A DNA stretch of 36,660 bases from Neobacillus terrae (GCF_011393025.1 NZ_JAAOEO010000030.1:1-36660), one strand, 5' to 3'. Positions 15,593 through 24,699 are shown, counted from the first letter of the stretch. A program made the numbers and translations. Notes: a model not told the origin generated them from the letters alone.

Positions 15593-16437
15593 AGGTCACC
15601 CTGGTCCAGTAGATGTAATATTCTCTCAAGATCATCTTCTGAAAAGAATTCAATTTCAATTTTCCCTTTATTTTTTGAAGCTTTTATATTGACTGTTGTT
15701 CCAAACTTCTCCCTTAATGAGTTTTCACGCTGCTGAATAAAGATATCCTTCTTCTTTTCTGGCTTTTTTGTTTCACGTGAAACATTTTCATTTATATTCT
15801 GAATTAGTTTTTCCAGCTGGCGAACATTTAAGTTTTCATTAATTATTTTCTCAACAACTGCCGGAATCTTTGCCTTTTGGCGAAGGCCAAGAAGAGCGCG
15901 ACCGTGGCCCATTGAGATTTTACCACCAGATATTAATTCCTGAACCTTTGGAGGAAGCGAAAGGAGACGAATATGATTAGCAACATGCGGCCGGCTCTTA
16001 CCAAGACGTTTTGCAACCTCTTCCTGAGTCAGTTTAAGCTTTTCCATTAATGTTTGGTAGGCAATCCCTTCCTCAATTGGGTTTAAGTCTTCCCGCTGAA
16101 GGTTTTCAATCACTGCTAATTCCATCATTTGTTGTTCGGAAAGTTCTCTGACAACAGCAGGAACAGATTCAAGCTTGGCTTCTTTTGCTGCCCTAAATCG
16201 TCTTTCCCCAACTACAATTTCATAGCCTTTGATACTTTTACGGACTACAAGCGGCTGTAAAATTCCGTGCTGTAAAATAGATTCCTTTAGCTCATTAATT
16301 GCATCCTGTTCAAAAACCTTACGTGGCTGATAAGGATTGGGGCGAAGCTGCATAATTTTAATATCCTGGATTTTTTCTTCCTTGCCTGCTTCTTGGAAAA
16401 TAGCATTAAGGCCCTTTCCTAATCCTCCCTTAACCAT
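15589..16437 (-). CDS. parB: Chromosome-partitioning protein ParB (Spo0J)
   Basis: ParB binds parS, uses CTP to clamp and slide along DNA, loads SMC condensin at the origin and stimulates ParA. Its 282 residues equal B. subtilis Spo0J. The N-terminal CTP-binding domain has RPNPYQPRKVFE and GERRFRAAKEA (about 30-95). The central helix-turn-helix has TQEEVAKRLGKSRPHVANHI (about 135-160), and a C-terminal dimerisation domain ends the protein. A parS site lies inside the gene where it encodes NVSRETK. The start overlaps the 3' end of parA by 8 bp, which implies coupled translation. Confidence 0.97.
   Translation of the reverse strand: MVKGGLGKGLNAIFQEAGKEEKIQDIKIMQLRPNPYQPRKVFEQDAINELKESILQHGILQPLVVRKSIKGYEIVVGERRFRAAKEAKLESVPAVVRELSEQQMMELAVIENLQREDLNPIEEGIAYQTLMEKLKLTQEEVAKRLGKSRPHVANHIRLLSLPPKVQELISGGKISMGHGRALLGLRQKAKIPAVVEKIINENLNVRQLEKLIQNINENVSRETKKPEKKKDIFIQQRENSLREKFGTTVNIKASKNKGKIEIEFFSEDDLERILHLLDQGDL
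15769..15784. promoter_or_regulatory. parS centromere site within parB
   Basis: TGTTTCACGTGAAACA is a perfect 16-bp palindrome that fits the Bacillus parS consensus. The equivalent site inside B. subtilis spo0J is a ParB nucleation site. I saw no other full match in this window. Confidence 0.95.
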
Positions 16438-17191
16438 TTGAAACCACTTCCTTTGCCAAATCTAAATAAACTTCTGCACCTCGAGATTTGGGATCATAAA
16501 TAATAATTGGTTCTCCATGGCTCGGAGCCTCACTTAGCCTGACGTTTCTTGGAATAATGGTTTTATAAACTTTATCCTGAAAATACTTTTTAACTTCCTC
16601 AATTACCTGAATGCCGAGATTTGTCCGGGCATCAAGCATGGTTAGAAGTACTCCCTCAATCTTTAGATCCTGGTTCAAATGTTTTTGAACTAATCGTACT
16701 GTATTTAATAACTGGCTTAAGCCTTCCAAAGCATAATATTCACATTGAACGGGAATTAAAACAGCATCGGAAGCAGTCAGTGCATTGATAGTAAGCAGGC
16801 CTAATGAAGGAGGACAGTCGATAATAACATAATCATAATCTCCCTTTACTTCCTCAAGAGCCCTTTTTAGACGAACTTCACGGGAAATAGTAGGAACCAA
16901 TTCAATCTCTGCTCCTGCAAGTTGAATTGTAGCCGGAATGGCAAAAAGATTCTCAACCGCTGTAGGCTTAATAACATCCTTTGCCTCCACATCATCTACT
17001 AATACATCATATATGCACTGATCAACATCAGCTTTGTCAATTCCAATTCCACTGGTCGCATTACCCTGCGGGTCAATGTCTACCATCAGAACTTTTTTTC
17101 CTATGTATGCTAAGCAGGCGCCCAGGTTGACAGAAGTAGTCGTTTTGCCGACTCCCCCTTTTTGATTCGCGATTGCAATAATTTTGCCCAC
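16430..17191 (-). CDS. parA: Chromosome-partitioning ATPase ParA (Soj)
   Basis: Soj is a Walker-type ATPase that works with ParB in origin segregation and, in B. subtilis, switches DnaA between inhibited and activated states. The 253 residues equal the B. subtilis protein. The deviant Walker A KGGVGKTTTS lies at about 11-20 (with the signature lysine), VDIDPQGNATSG follows near 40, and IIDCPPSLGLLT is Walker B. The start is GTG, 7 nt after GGGGGTAGGTGA. No alternative ATG fits. Expression should begin from the TTGAAT/TACAAT promoter upstream. Confidence 0.97.
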   Translation of the reverse strand: MGKIIAIANQKGGVGKTTTSVNLGACLAYIGKKVLMVDIDPQGNATSGIGIDKADVDQCIYDVLVDDVEAKDVIKPTAVENLFAIPATIQLAGAEIELVPTISREVRLKRALEEVKGDYDYVIIDCPPSLGLLTINALTASDAVLIPVQCEYYALEGLSQLLNTVRLVQKHLNQDLKIEGVLLTMLDARTNLGIQVIEEVKKYFQDKVYKTIIPRNVRLSEAPSHGEPIIIYDPKSRGAEVYLDLAKEVVSNG

Positions 17192-17268
17192 GATGTCACC
17201 TACCCCCTTAAAAATTCATGGAGTTTAAATAAACAGCCACGAAATCTATTTTATCATGAAAACGAATT

Positions 17269-17297
17269 ATTGTAGGTTTTTTTCTAAAAATATTCAA
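17269..17297 (-). promoter_or_regulatory. Promoter of parA–parB
   Basis: TTGAAT (17292-17297) and TACAAT (17269-17274) are separated by 17 bp on the minus strand, between the noc terminator and parA. Confidence 0.7.
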
Positions 17298-17318
17298 GTC
17301 ACTTGAAAAGGAATAAAA

Positions 17319-17350
17319 GAAAAAAACCGAACACTAGTTCTGTTCGGTTT
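17319..17350 (-). terminator. Terminator of noc
   Basis: AAACCGAACA and TGTTCGGTTT form a perfect 10-bp stem around GAACTAG on the minus strand, followed by a run of T residues. Confidence 0.92.
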
Positions 17351-17359
17351 AGGAGATTA

Positions 17360-18229
17360 CTATTTCTTTTTAGGAATTTTAATAGTGAATTGATAAAATT
17401 CTTCAAATTCCTCTTCTTCTGCGTCTAAATTTATTCCACTGTCTGAAACCATTGATAAGGACTGACGGATTGTATTAACAGCAATCCTCATATCCTTACT
17501 GAATGCTTTCCTTTTTGGTTTGGGTTTCCCTGTTTTTTCTTCAAGGAGCTTAACCACTCGTTCTTCTGTTTGCTTAACGTTTAGATTCTTTTCAATGATT
17601 TCCTCAAGAAGCTTTACCTGCTTTTGTGGATCCTTCAGAGGAATAAGCGAGCGGGCATGCCGTTCACTGACAAGCTTATTCAATAATGCCTCCTGTACCA
17701 CCTGAGGCAATTTCAGAAGGCGAAGTTTATTAGCAACGGTTGACTGTCCCTTTCCCAGGCGCTGTGCTAATGCTTCTTGCGTTAAACTGTGTATTTCGAG
17801 GAGCTTTCCATAGGCCATTGCCTCCTCTATCGGTGACAATTCCTCCCGCTGAAGATTTTCTATCAATGCAACGGAAGCTGTTTCAGAATCGCTCATATTT
17901 TTTATTATTGCAGGAACTTCTTCCCAGCCAAGCTTTTTCATCGCCCGCCAGCGGCGTTCTCCTGCAATAATTTCATATTGATCTTCTTCATATTCACGGA
18001 CAACAATTGGCTGAATAATGCCGTGAATATGAATTGTTCTTGATAATTCCTCTATTTTTTCCTCATCAAATACCGTTCGAGGCTGAAATCGGTTTGGAAC
18101 AATTTGATCTATCGGCAGCTTTCTTATTTCTTCCGACTCAATTACTTTTTCGTTTTCCAATTCCTGATCCATTCCCAACTGGTTTCCCTTATCGCTCAGG
18201 CCAAATAAGCGCGAAATCGAATGCTTCAT
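17360..18229 (-). CDS. noc: Nucleoid occlusion protein Noc
   Basis: Noc binds scattered NBS sites and the membrane, keeping the division septum off the chromosome. It is a ParB paralogue that spreads with CTP. The 289-residue product begins MKHSISRLFGL, the amphipathic membrane-targeting helix. It has a ParB-like CTPase domain (VPNRFQPRTVF, GERRWRAMKKL) and a helix-turn-helix TQEALAQRLGKGQSTVANKL that differs from ParB in the specificity residues, as expected. The start is the ATG after AAGGTGG; an upstream in-frame GTG lies inside that site. I saw no palindrome matching the NBS consensus ATTTCCCGGGAAAT in the window. It is a separate unit between rsmG and parA. Confidence 0.96.
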   Translation of the reverse strand: MKHSISRLFGLSDKGNQLGMDQELENEKVIESEEIRKLPIDQIVPNRFQPRTVFDEEKIEELSRTIHIHGIIQPIVVREYEEDQYEIIAGERRWRAMKKLGWEEVPAIIKNMSDSETASVALIENLQREELSPIEEAMAYGKLLEIHSLTQEALAQRLGKGQSTVANKLRLLKLPQVVQEALLNKLVSERHARSLIPLKDPQKQVKLLEEIIEKNLNVKQTEERVVKLLEEKTGKPKPKRKAFSKDMRIAVNTIRQSLSMVSDSGINLDAEEEEFEEFYQFTIKIPKKK

Positions 18230-18353
18230 CCCCAGCACCACCTTTTCGAAACTCCCTATTACTAATTCTCTGTTAAAATGACAAGTTCCTGCTGCATGCT
18301 ATAATTTCATCTGCAATTGCTGTCGTTTCACCAAGTTTTTCAGTAAACTGATC

Positions 18354-19070
18354 CTATTCAATTGGCATTTTATTAGGCGTTCCTGGCTTCCTTGGATACT
18401 TTTTCGGTGTTGTTTTTTCTTTACTGATAATAAGAATATTTCGTTCGCTTTCCTCAACAGGCAAGGTAAAGGTGAAAATATTTTCAAGTTTGCCGCCTAA
18501 TACAGATAATGCTTTTTGGCCAGAGGCAATTTCGTCTTGGGCACTAGCCGCTTTAAGAGCCAGAAAGTATCCTTCCTTCCTTACCAGTGGCAAACAGAGT
18601 TCACTTAATACTGAAAGTCTTGCCACAGCACGGGCGGTAACTACATCAAATGATTCACGATATTCACCTCGAACTCCAAATGTTTCGGCCCTATCGTGAA
18701 TAAAATGAACATTGGACAATCCCAGTACATCTGAAAGATGATTTAAAAAGTTAATCCGTTTATTCAATGAGTCAACAATAGTTACATCCAGTTCAGGGAA
18801 GACAATTTTTAAAGGAATACTAGGAAATCCTGCTCCGGCCCCTACATCACAAAGCCGGATAGGTTTTGTAAAATCAAAATAAAATGCAGCTGTAATGGAA
18901 TCATAAAAATGCTTTAAATAAACTTCTTCCTCATCGGTGATGGCAGTTAGGTTCATCTTTTCATTCCATTCCACCAGGACCTTATAGTAAGTATCAAATT
19001 GTTCCATTTGCTTGTCCGATAACAAGATATCTCTATCAGCGAGCATAGCTTTAAATTGTTCTTTATTCAT
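18354..19070 (-). CDS. rsmG: 16S rRNA (guanine527-N7)-methyltransferase RsmG (GidB)
   Basis: RsmG transfers methyl from S-adenosylmethionine to N7 of G527 (E. coli numbering) in 16S rRNA; loss gives low-level streptomycin resistance. The product of 238 residues has the SAM-binding glycine loop CDVGAGAGFPSIPLKI (near 75-90), VDSLNKRINFL and TARAVARLSVLSELCLPLV, all conserved, and ends KYPRKPGTPNKMPIE. The start is ATG; a TTG two codons earlier is possible but the ATG matches homologues. It follows mnmG by about 40 nt and is the last gene of mnmE–mnmG–rsmG. I found no clear terminator before noc. Confidence 0.97.
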   Translation of the reverse strand: MNKEQFKAMLADRDILLSDKQMEQFDTYYKVLVEWNEKMNLTAITDEEEVYLKHFYDSITAAFYFDFTKPIRLCDVGAGAGFPSIPLKIVFPELDVTIVDSLNKRINFLNHLSDVLGLSNVHFIHDRAETFGVRGEYRESFDVVTARAVARLSVLSELCLPLVRKEGYFLALKAASAQDEIASGQKALSVLGGKLENIFTFTLPVEESERNILIISKEKTTPKKYPRKPGTPNKMPIE

Positions 19071-19110
19071 CCGCAACTCTTCCTCGCTCTATATTAAAAT
19101 CGGGCTGTAT

Positions 19111-21000
19111 TTATTCATTGGAAACGCGGGCAATGCGGCCTTGTTCCAAGTAAACAAGAAGAATGGAGACATCAGCAGGATTAACACCTGAAATTCTTGA
19201 AGCCTGAGCAATGGATAAAGGTTTAATTTGCTTTAGTTTTTGCCTTGCTTCCGTTGCAAGTCCTGTTATAGCATCATAATCAATGTTTTCAGGAATCTTT
19301 TTGCTTTCCATTTTCTTCAGTCGGTCAACCTGTTGAAGTGATTTTTCAATATATCCTTCATACTTGATTTGAATTTCAACTTGTTCCTTTATTTCATTAT
19401 CGAGATCTATTTCATTTGGCACAAGCTTCTCAAGAAGTTCATAGTTCATCTCAGGGCGCTTCAGTAAATCGGAGGCACGGATTCCGTCCTTTAGCTCGCT
19501 GCCGCCAATGCTTCGAATAAGGCTCTGAACCTCTTCAGAAGGTTTCAGAACGATAGAATAAAGTCTCTTCTTATCCGCTTCAATCTGATCTTTTTTAGCA
19601 GAATACCTTCCGAATCTTTCTTCTGATATTAATCCGATTTTATGGCCTATTTCAGTAAGCCTTAAATCAGCATTATCATGGCGAAGAAGCAAGCGGTACT
19701 CAGCCCTGGAAGTCAGAAGACGGTAGGGTTCATTCGTTCCCTTTGTTACAAGGTCATCAATTAATACACCAATATAGGCATCCGAACGGCTCAAAATGAG
19801 TTCCGGTCTATCCAAAGACCTTAGGCCTGCATTAATTCCAGCCATGATTCCCTGCCCAGCGGCTTCTTCATAACCTGAAGTACCATTAATTTGGCCAGCA
19901 GTGTAAAGATTTTTAATTTTTTTAGTTTCCAGTGTGGGCCATAATTGTGTTGGTACAACCGCATCATATTCAATAGCGTAGCCAGATCTCATCATCTGAA
20001 CATTTTCAAGGCCGGGAATTGTCTTTAAAATCTGCTGCTGTACATCTTCCGGAAGACTTGTTGACAATCCTTGAACATAAACCTCCTGGGTGTTTCTGCC
20101 TTCAGGTTCAAGAAAAATTTGATGGCGTGGTTTATCATTGAAACGAACCACTTTATCTTCAATAGAAGGGCAGTAACGCGGACCAGTACCTTTAATCATC
20201 CCGGAATACATAGGCGATCTGTGGAGGTTTTGGTCGATTAGCTGATGAGTTGTTTCATTTGTATAAGTCAGCCAGCATGGAAGCTGGTCTGTTATAAATT
20301 TTGTAGTTTCGTAGGAAAAAGCCCTTGGTGTTTCATCCCCTGGCTGGATTTCCGTTTTACTGTAATCAATTGTCTGGCTGTTAACTCTTGGAGGTGTACC
20401 AGTTTTGAATCGGACAAGGTCAAAGCCAAGCTCTTCAAGATGATCGGACAATTTTATAGATGGCTGCTGGTTGTTAGGACCGCTTGAATATTTTAATTCA
20501 CCAAGTATAACTTCTCCACGAAGGTATGTTCCAGTAGTAATAACAACAGTTTTGGCACGATAGACTGCTCCAGTTTTTGTAATAACCCCTTTGCAGACTT
20601 CATCTTCGACAATCAGCCGCTCAACCATGCCCTGAACAAGAGTCAGGTTAGGCTGATTTTCAATTGTCTTTTTCATTTCATTCTGATAGGCAAATTTATC
20701 AGCCTGTGCTCTCAAAGCCCTAACTGCAGGACCCTTACCAGTATTGAGCATTCTCATTTGGATATAAGTTTTATCTATATTTCTTCCCATTTCCCCGCCA
20801 AGAGCGTCAATCTCACGAACTACAATCCCTTTGGCAGGTCCCCCGACAGACGGATTACATGGCATAAATGCAATCATATCAAGGTTAATGGTAATCATAA
20901 CCGTTTTGGCACCAAGCCGGGCAGCAGCCAGTCCAGCTTCACTGCCTGCATGGCCAGCACCAATGACAATTACGTCATAATTTCCTGCTTCGTATGACAT
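19111..21000 (-). CDS. mnmG: tRNA uridine-34 carboxymethylaminomethyl enzyme MnmG (GidA)
   Basis: MnmG is the FAD-binding partner of MnmE. Together they install the cmnm5 group on wobble uridine 34 of several tRNAs, using methylene-tetrahydrofolate and glycine or ammonium. The 629 residues start with the Rossmann motif VIVIGAGHAGSEAGLAAARLG (near 10-30). PCNPSVGGPAKG follows, with the catalytic Cys region near 47, then a second Cys region, and an NGTSGYEEAAGQG block near 375. The C-terminal helical domain, which binds MnmE and tRNA, ends near SGVNPADVSILLVYLEQG. The start has GGAGG upstream. The gap to mnmE is 35 nt. Confidence 0.98.
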   Translation of the reverse strand: MSYEAGNYDVIVIGAGHAGSEAGLAAARLGAKTVMITINLDMIAFMPCNPSVGGPAKGIVVREIDALGGEMGRNIDKTYIQMRMLNTGKGPAVRALRAQADKFAYQNEMKKTIENQPNLTLVQGMVERLIVEDEVCKGVITKTGAVYRAKTVVITTGTYLRGEVILGELKYSSGPNNQQPSIKLSDHLEELGFDLVRFKTGTPPRVNSQTIDYSKTEIQPGDETPRAFSYETTKFITDQLPCWLTYTNETTHQLIDQNLHRSPMYSGMIKGTGPRYCPSIEDKVVRFNDKPRHQIFLEPEGRNTQEVYVQGLSTSLPEDVQQQILKTIPGLENVQMMRSGYAIEYDAVVPTQLWPTLETKKIKNLYTAGQINGTSGYEEAAGQGIMAGINAGLRSLDRPELILSRSDAYIGVLIDDLVTKGTNEPYRLLTSRAEYRLLLRHDNADLRLTEIGHKIGLISEERFGRYSAKKDQIEADKKRLYSIVLKPSEEVQSLIRSIGGSELKDGIRASDLLKRPEMNYELLEKLVPNEIDLDNEIKEQVEIQIKYEGYIEKSLQQVDRLKKMESKKIPENIDYDAITGLATEARQKLKQIKPLSIAQASRISGVNPADVSILLVYLEQGRIARVSNE

Positions 21001-21035
21001 TTTGCTGCCTCCTTTTAAAAAAATCTTTCACTTTC

Positions 21036-22424
21036 CTATTTTCCAAGGCAAAACTGAGAAAATAATTGGTCAATTAAGCTTTCGTGAACACTTTCGCCAA
21101 CAATTTCGCCTAGCAATTCCCAAGTTCTTGTTAAGTCAATTTGTACAATATCAATAGGAGTTCCCATTTCCACTCCTTCGATAACCTCTTCAATGGTTCC
21201 AAGCGCCTGGTTCAGAAGGGCGATGTGGCGTGTATTTGAAACATATGTCAAATCGCCGCTTTCAATTGAGCCTTCAAAAAATAGTGAAGAAATAGCTTCT
21301 TCCAGCTCATCAACACCGCGGTCTTCTAGCAGAGAAGTAGAAATGATCTTATGATCTCTTGCCAATTCTTTTACCCGGTCCATATCTATTTTAGCCGGAA
21401 GATCCGTTTTATTTACAATGACTATAACATCAAGCCCTTTAACTGCACGAAAAATGTTTTCATCCTCTTCAGTTAAAGCATCAGAGTAATTTAACACAAG
21501 CAGAATCAAGTCTGCTTCCTTTAAAACCTGGCGTGACTTCTCTACGCCAATTCTTTCAACGATATCCTCCGTCTCCCGGATTCCTGCAGTATCCACCAGT
21601 CTTAACGGAACTCCTCTTACATTGACATATTCCTCGATAACATCTCTCGTCGTACCAGGAATATCAGTCACAATAGCCTTATTTTCATGAACCAGGCTAT
21701 TTAAAAGCGAGGATTTACCAACATTTGGCCGTCCAACAATAACAGTTGATAACCCTTCTCGTAAAATTTTACCCTGTTGCGATGTTTGCAAGAGATTCTT
21801 TAATTCAGTTTGAACAAGTGATGCCTTTTCAAGCAGCATTTTATGTGTCATTTCTTCTACATCTTCATATTCAGGATAGTCAATGTTTACTTCTACATGT
21901 GCAAGGGTTTCAAGGATTCCCTGTCTAAGCTTTCGGATTAGCCTTGATAAGCGCCCTTCCATTTGCCCAAGTGCTACATTCATTGCTCTGTCAGTTTTGG
22001 CCCTGATTAAATCCATAACTGCTTCAGCCTGGGATAAATCAATCCGTCCATTTAAAAATGCCCGCTTTGTAAATTCTCCGGGTTCCGCAAGCCTTGCACC
22101 ATTTTTCAAAATAAGCTGGAGCACTCGATTGACGGACACTAATCCGCCGTGGCAGTTTATTTCGACTACATCTTCCTTTGTAAAGGTCTTCGGACCCTTC
22201 ATAACCGTAACCATTACCTCTTCAACCTTACTGCCATCCTTTGGATCAAAAAGATATCCATAATGAATGGTATGGGAAGTCACTTTTAGAAGCTTTTTAC
22301 CACCTATACCTTCAAAAATCTTATCTGCAATTTTTATTGCCTCATCACCGCTCAGGCGAACAATGGCAATCGCCCCTTCGCCCATTGGGGTGGATATTGC
22401 TGCAATGGTATCAAATTCCACCAT
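21036..22424 (-). CDS. mnmE: tRNA modification GTPase MnmE (TrmE)
   Basis: MnmE is a GTPase and folate-binding protein acting with MnmG on tRNA U34. The 462-residue protein has an N-terminal folate-binding domain (DTIAAISTPMGEGAIAIVRL), a helical domain, and an inserted G domain with G1 GRPNVGKSS, G2 and G3 around DIPGTTRD and DTAGIRET, and G4 NKTD. The C-terminal FCLGK carries the catalytic Cys. I chose MVEFDTIAAIS, immediately after GAGGTGAAA; a frame open 19 codons further upstream lacks a site. A TATAAT (22462-22467, minus) about 40 bp upstream is the likely -10, with a poor -35. Upstream lies a DnaA-box cluster. It heads mnmE–mnmG–rsmG. Confidence 0.97.
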   Translation of the reverse strand: MVEFDTIAAISTPMGEGAIAIVRLSGDEAIKIADKIFEGIGGKKLLKVTSHTIHYGYLFDPKDGSKVEEVMVTVMKGPKTFTKEDVVEINCHGGLVSVNRVLQLILKNGARLAEPGEFTKRAFLNGRIDLSQAEAVMDLIRAKTDRAMNVALGQMEGRLSRLIRKLRQGILETLAHVEVNIDYPEYEDVEEMTHKMLLEKASLVQTELKNLLQTSQQGKILREGLSTVIVGRPNVGKSSLLNSLVHENKAIVTDIPGTTRDVIEEYVNVRGVPLRLVDTAGIRETEDIVERIGVEKSRQVLKEADLILLVLNYSDALTEEDENIFRAVKGLDVIVIVNKTDLPAKIDMDRVKELARDHKIISTSLLEDRGVDELEEAISSLFFEGSIESGDLTYVSNTRHIALLNQALGTIEEVIEGVEMGTPIDIVQIDLTRTWELLGEIVGESVHESLIDQLFSQFCLGK

Positions 22425-22583
22425 TTTCACCTCTTTTCTTACCTTGAATAAAATCTGATCTATTATAGTGCTTTTCGGCACACTTATTAGGTAAATTCCC
22501 CAAAATACTAGAATACCATATCAATTTACCTTAAAAAAGATAATCTGCTCTTTCTAAGGAATTTTTGTACACTAGTCAGTACA

Positions 22584-22640
22584 TTATCCACAGGTTAGCA
22601 TTTTCACTTCTTCTATTTTAACTTATCCACATGTGAATAA
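22584..22640. promoter_or_regulatory. Third DnaA-box cluster, mnmE–jag gap
   Basis: Two perfect TTATCCACA boxes (22584-22592 and 22623-22631, plus) and a one-mismatch box TGTGAATAA (22632-22640, minus) lie within 57 bp, the last two back to back. The surrounding 0.45 kb gap between mnmE and jag has no gene; from 22641 to 22814 I see nothing recognisable. The cluster is 3 kb from the main origin, upstream of the mnmE promoter. Confidence 0.75.
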
Positions 22641-22814
22641 CAATGAAGCGAGTAAAGAATAAATAGAGTATCAAGTAGCAGAACTCCTAGTTGGCATTTC
22701 CCCGAGCCTTAAGGTGAGAGCAGTGCTTTAGTTACACTTTTAACGCTTAAACGGCACTTCCTCAAAAAAGCCGAGCATTTTGTATGTGAGAGGCAAATCT
22801 TAAATGGCATTAGC

Positions 22815-22855
22815 AAAAAAAAAAAAAAAACACCCTGCCTTAGAGACAGGGTGTT
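22815..22855 (-). terminator. Terminator of rpmH–rnpA–yidC–jag
   Basis: AACACCCTG and CAGGGTGTT form a 9-bp stem on the minus strand, followed by about 16 T residues. It lies about 25 nt after the jag stop. Confidence 0.95.
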
Positions 22856-22878
22856 GTATTAATCTTATCAATTGATCA

Positions 22879-23505
22879 TTAGGTTTTTCTGACAGGAGAT
22901 ATGACAATGTGCCTGTGTGGTTCTACTCCATCAGAAGTGGTTTTTACCCGCCTATTTTCCATTAGAGCGGAATGAATAACTTTTCTCTCATATGAAGGCA
23001 TTGGCTCAAGTGCAACATCTTTGCCAGTTTTGACTGCTTTTTCTGCCAGGCGCTTTGCCAATTGGGTTAATGTATCATTCCGTCTTAGACGATAGTCCTC
23101 AGCATCAAGTAATACTGTCAAGTACTGGTCTGAAAAGCGATTGATCACGAGTTGTGTAAGATATTGCAGTGAATTTAATGTTTGGCCACGTTTACCAATG
23201 AGAAGCGCGATTTTTTCTCCTGTCATTAAAAAATGAACATGCTTGCCATCGCGTTTTACTTCAATTTGGATAGGCGCACCCATTTTATCAGCAACATTCA
23301 TTAAAAAATTCCTGGCTTCTTCAACAGGGTCATTTTTAACAGTTACCTTTACAATTGCCGGCTTTGAGCCGAAAATTCCGAATATCCCCTTTTTACCTTC
23401 ATCAATTACAGCTACTTCTGTGCGGTCTTTTGTTGTTTTTAATTGAGCTAAAGCTGATTCTACTGCTTCTTCGACGGTTTGTCCTGTAGCAGTTACCTGT
23501 TTCAC
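22879..23505 (-). CDS. jag: RNA-binding protein KhpB (Jag)
   Basis: Jag/KhpB is a KH- and R3H-domain RNA-binding protein linked to cell elongation and division in Gram-positive bacteria, and is always found with yidC. The 208 residues contain a Jag-N domain (1-50, ending EGKKGIFGIFGSKPA), a KH domain with IGKRGQTLNSLQYL (about 120-135), and an R3H domain whose ERKVIH segment (about 178-183) supplies the Arg and His of the R3H motif. The start overlaps the yidC stop by 4 bp (ATGA), so translation is coupled. Confidence 0.95.
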   Translation of the reverse strand: MKQVTATGQTVEEAVESALAQLKTTKDRTEVAVIDEGKKGIFGIFGSKPAIVKVTVKNDPVEEARNFLMNVADKMGAPIQIEVKRDGKHVHFLMTGEKIALLIGKRGQTLNSLQYLTQLVINRFSDQYLTVLLDAEDYRLRRNDTLTQLAKRLAEKAVKTGKDVALEPMPSYERKVIHSALMENRRVKTTSDGVEPHRHIVISPVRKT

Positions 23506-24287
23506 TTTTTTGCTCCTCCCGCTTTTCCGGCTGCTGGTATCTTTTTCAGGTCCGGACCTTTAATAAAATATGTCTGAACAATCATAAATAAGTTTCCTAC
23601 TACCCAGTACAAGGAAAGTGCCGCCGGAAACTTAACCGCAAAGATAATGATCATAATTGGCATCATCCAAAGCATCATAGCCATTTGCGGATTTTGATTT
23701 TCTGTGCCGGCCATCATCATTTTTTGCTGTATAAATGTAGTAGCACCTGCTATAAGCGGCAAAATATAGTAAGGATCTGGTGATCCAAGGTCAAACCAAA
23801 GGAAGTTTTGCTCCGATATTGCCCTCGTTCTGGAAATAGCGTGATAAAAACCGATTAGAATTGGCATCTGTATTACTAAAGGAAAGCATCCTGCCAATGG
23901 ATTCACACCATGTTTTTGAAACAGAGCCATCGTTTCCTGCTGAAGCTTTTGCTGTGTTTTTTGATCCTTTGAGCTGTATTTTTCTTTCAGCTTGGCCATC
24001 TCTGGCTGTAATGATTGCATTGCCTTCGAATTTCTTGTTTGTTTAATCATAAGCGGCAAAATAACCAGACGGATCAAAATAGTAACAACAATAATCGACA
24101 AACCATAGAGGCCTCCAAGAAGGTGTGCAACCTCAGTTATCAGCCAGGATAATGGATAAACGATGTACTCATTCCAAAGTCCTTTGCTTTCTGGGGTAAT
24201 TGGCTGCTTTATTTCTGAACATCCTGTTAAAAGCAGAATCAAGGAAACCAAACCGATCAAAAGTAATATTCTTTTTTTCAACCGCAT
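23502..24287 (-). CDS. yidC: Membrane protein insertase YidC (SpoIIIJ/OxaA)
   Basis: YidC inserts and folds membrane proteins, with SecYEG or alone, and the SpoIIIJ form is needed in Bacillus sporulation. The 261-residue protein has a lipoprotein signal peptide (MRLKKR, hydrophobic core, lipobox LTGC with Cys23), then five membrane helices including LSIIVVTILIRLVILPLMIKQ, a cytoplasmic hairpin rich in Lys and Gln (about 95-125), and LAGCFPLVIQMPILIGFY. A basic tail ends GKAGGAKK. The conserved Arg in the second helix region (TILIRLVILP) is present. The ribosome site is AGGAGG. It lies between rnpA and jag. No second paralogue (YqjG) is in this window. Confidence 0.96.
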   Translation of the reverse strand: MRLKKRILLLIGLVSLILLLTGCSEIKQPITPESKGLWNEYIVYPLSWLITEVAHLLGGLYGLSIIVVTILIRLVILPLMIKQTRNSKAMQSLQPEMAKLKEKYSSKDQKTQQKLQQETMALFQKHGVNPLAGCFPLVIQMPILIGFYHAISRTRAISEQNFLWFDLGSPDPYYILPLIAGATTFIQQKMMMAGTENQNPQMAMMLWMMPIMIIIFAVKFPAALSLYWVVGNLFMIVQTYFIKGPDLKKIPAAGKAGGAKK

Positions 24288-24357
24288 ATTCCTCCTGTCC
24301 TAATATATTTGAATAATAATTATTAAAGTTATGTAAGAACCGGCGCAGCCAGCCAGA

Positions 24358-24699
24358 TTATTTCCTTAGCACTTTCCCTACTTTTAAAACATGAGTAAGG
24401 CTTTTTTTCACCTCAGAAAAATCCATCTCTGCGACCGGTTTTCTAGCTATGATGACATAATCATTTTCAGGCATTATCTGATCCATTAATTCTAAAACAG
24501 ACTGACGGACATACCGCTTAATCTGATTTCTCATTACTGCATTACCGATTTTTTTGCTTACAGAAAGGCCAATCCGGAAATAAGGCTGTCCCTCTTTCTT
24601 TAATGCATAGACAACAAATTGCCTGTTAGCAAACGATCGGCCATTTTTGAAGGCATCCTGAAATTCCTGATTCTTTTTAATACGCAATTCTTTTTTCAT
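24358..24699 (-). CDS. rnpA: Ribonuclease P protein component
   Basis: RnpA is the protein cofactor of RNase P, which removes the 5' leader of tRNA precursors. The product of 113 residues has FxxxFKNGRSFANRQFVVY near 15-33 and the RNR-type motif with GLSVSKKIGNAVMRNQIKRY (near 55-75), which contacts the catalytic RNA. The start is MKKELRIKK after AAGGTG; a frame reaching 19 codons further upstream has no site. It follows rpmH across a terminator-like hairpin, the usual arrangement in Bacillus. Confidence 0.95.
   Translation of the reverse strand: MKKELRIKKNQEFQDAFKNGRSFANRQFVVYALKKEGQPYFRIGLSVSKKIGNAVMRNQIKRYVRQSVLELMDQIMPENDYVIIARKPVAEMDFSEVKKSLTHVLKVGKVLRK

Noticed and set aside
18242..18353. 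Promoter TTGTCA–17–TAATAG before noc
   Set aside because: The -35 is fair but the -10 matches poorly, so I did not list it although noc probably starts near here.
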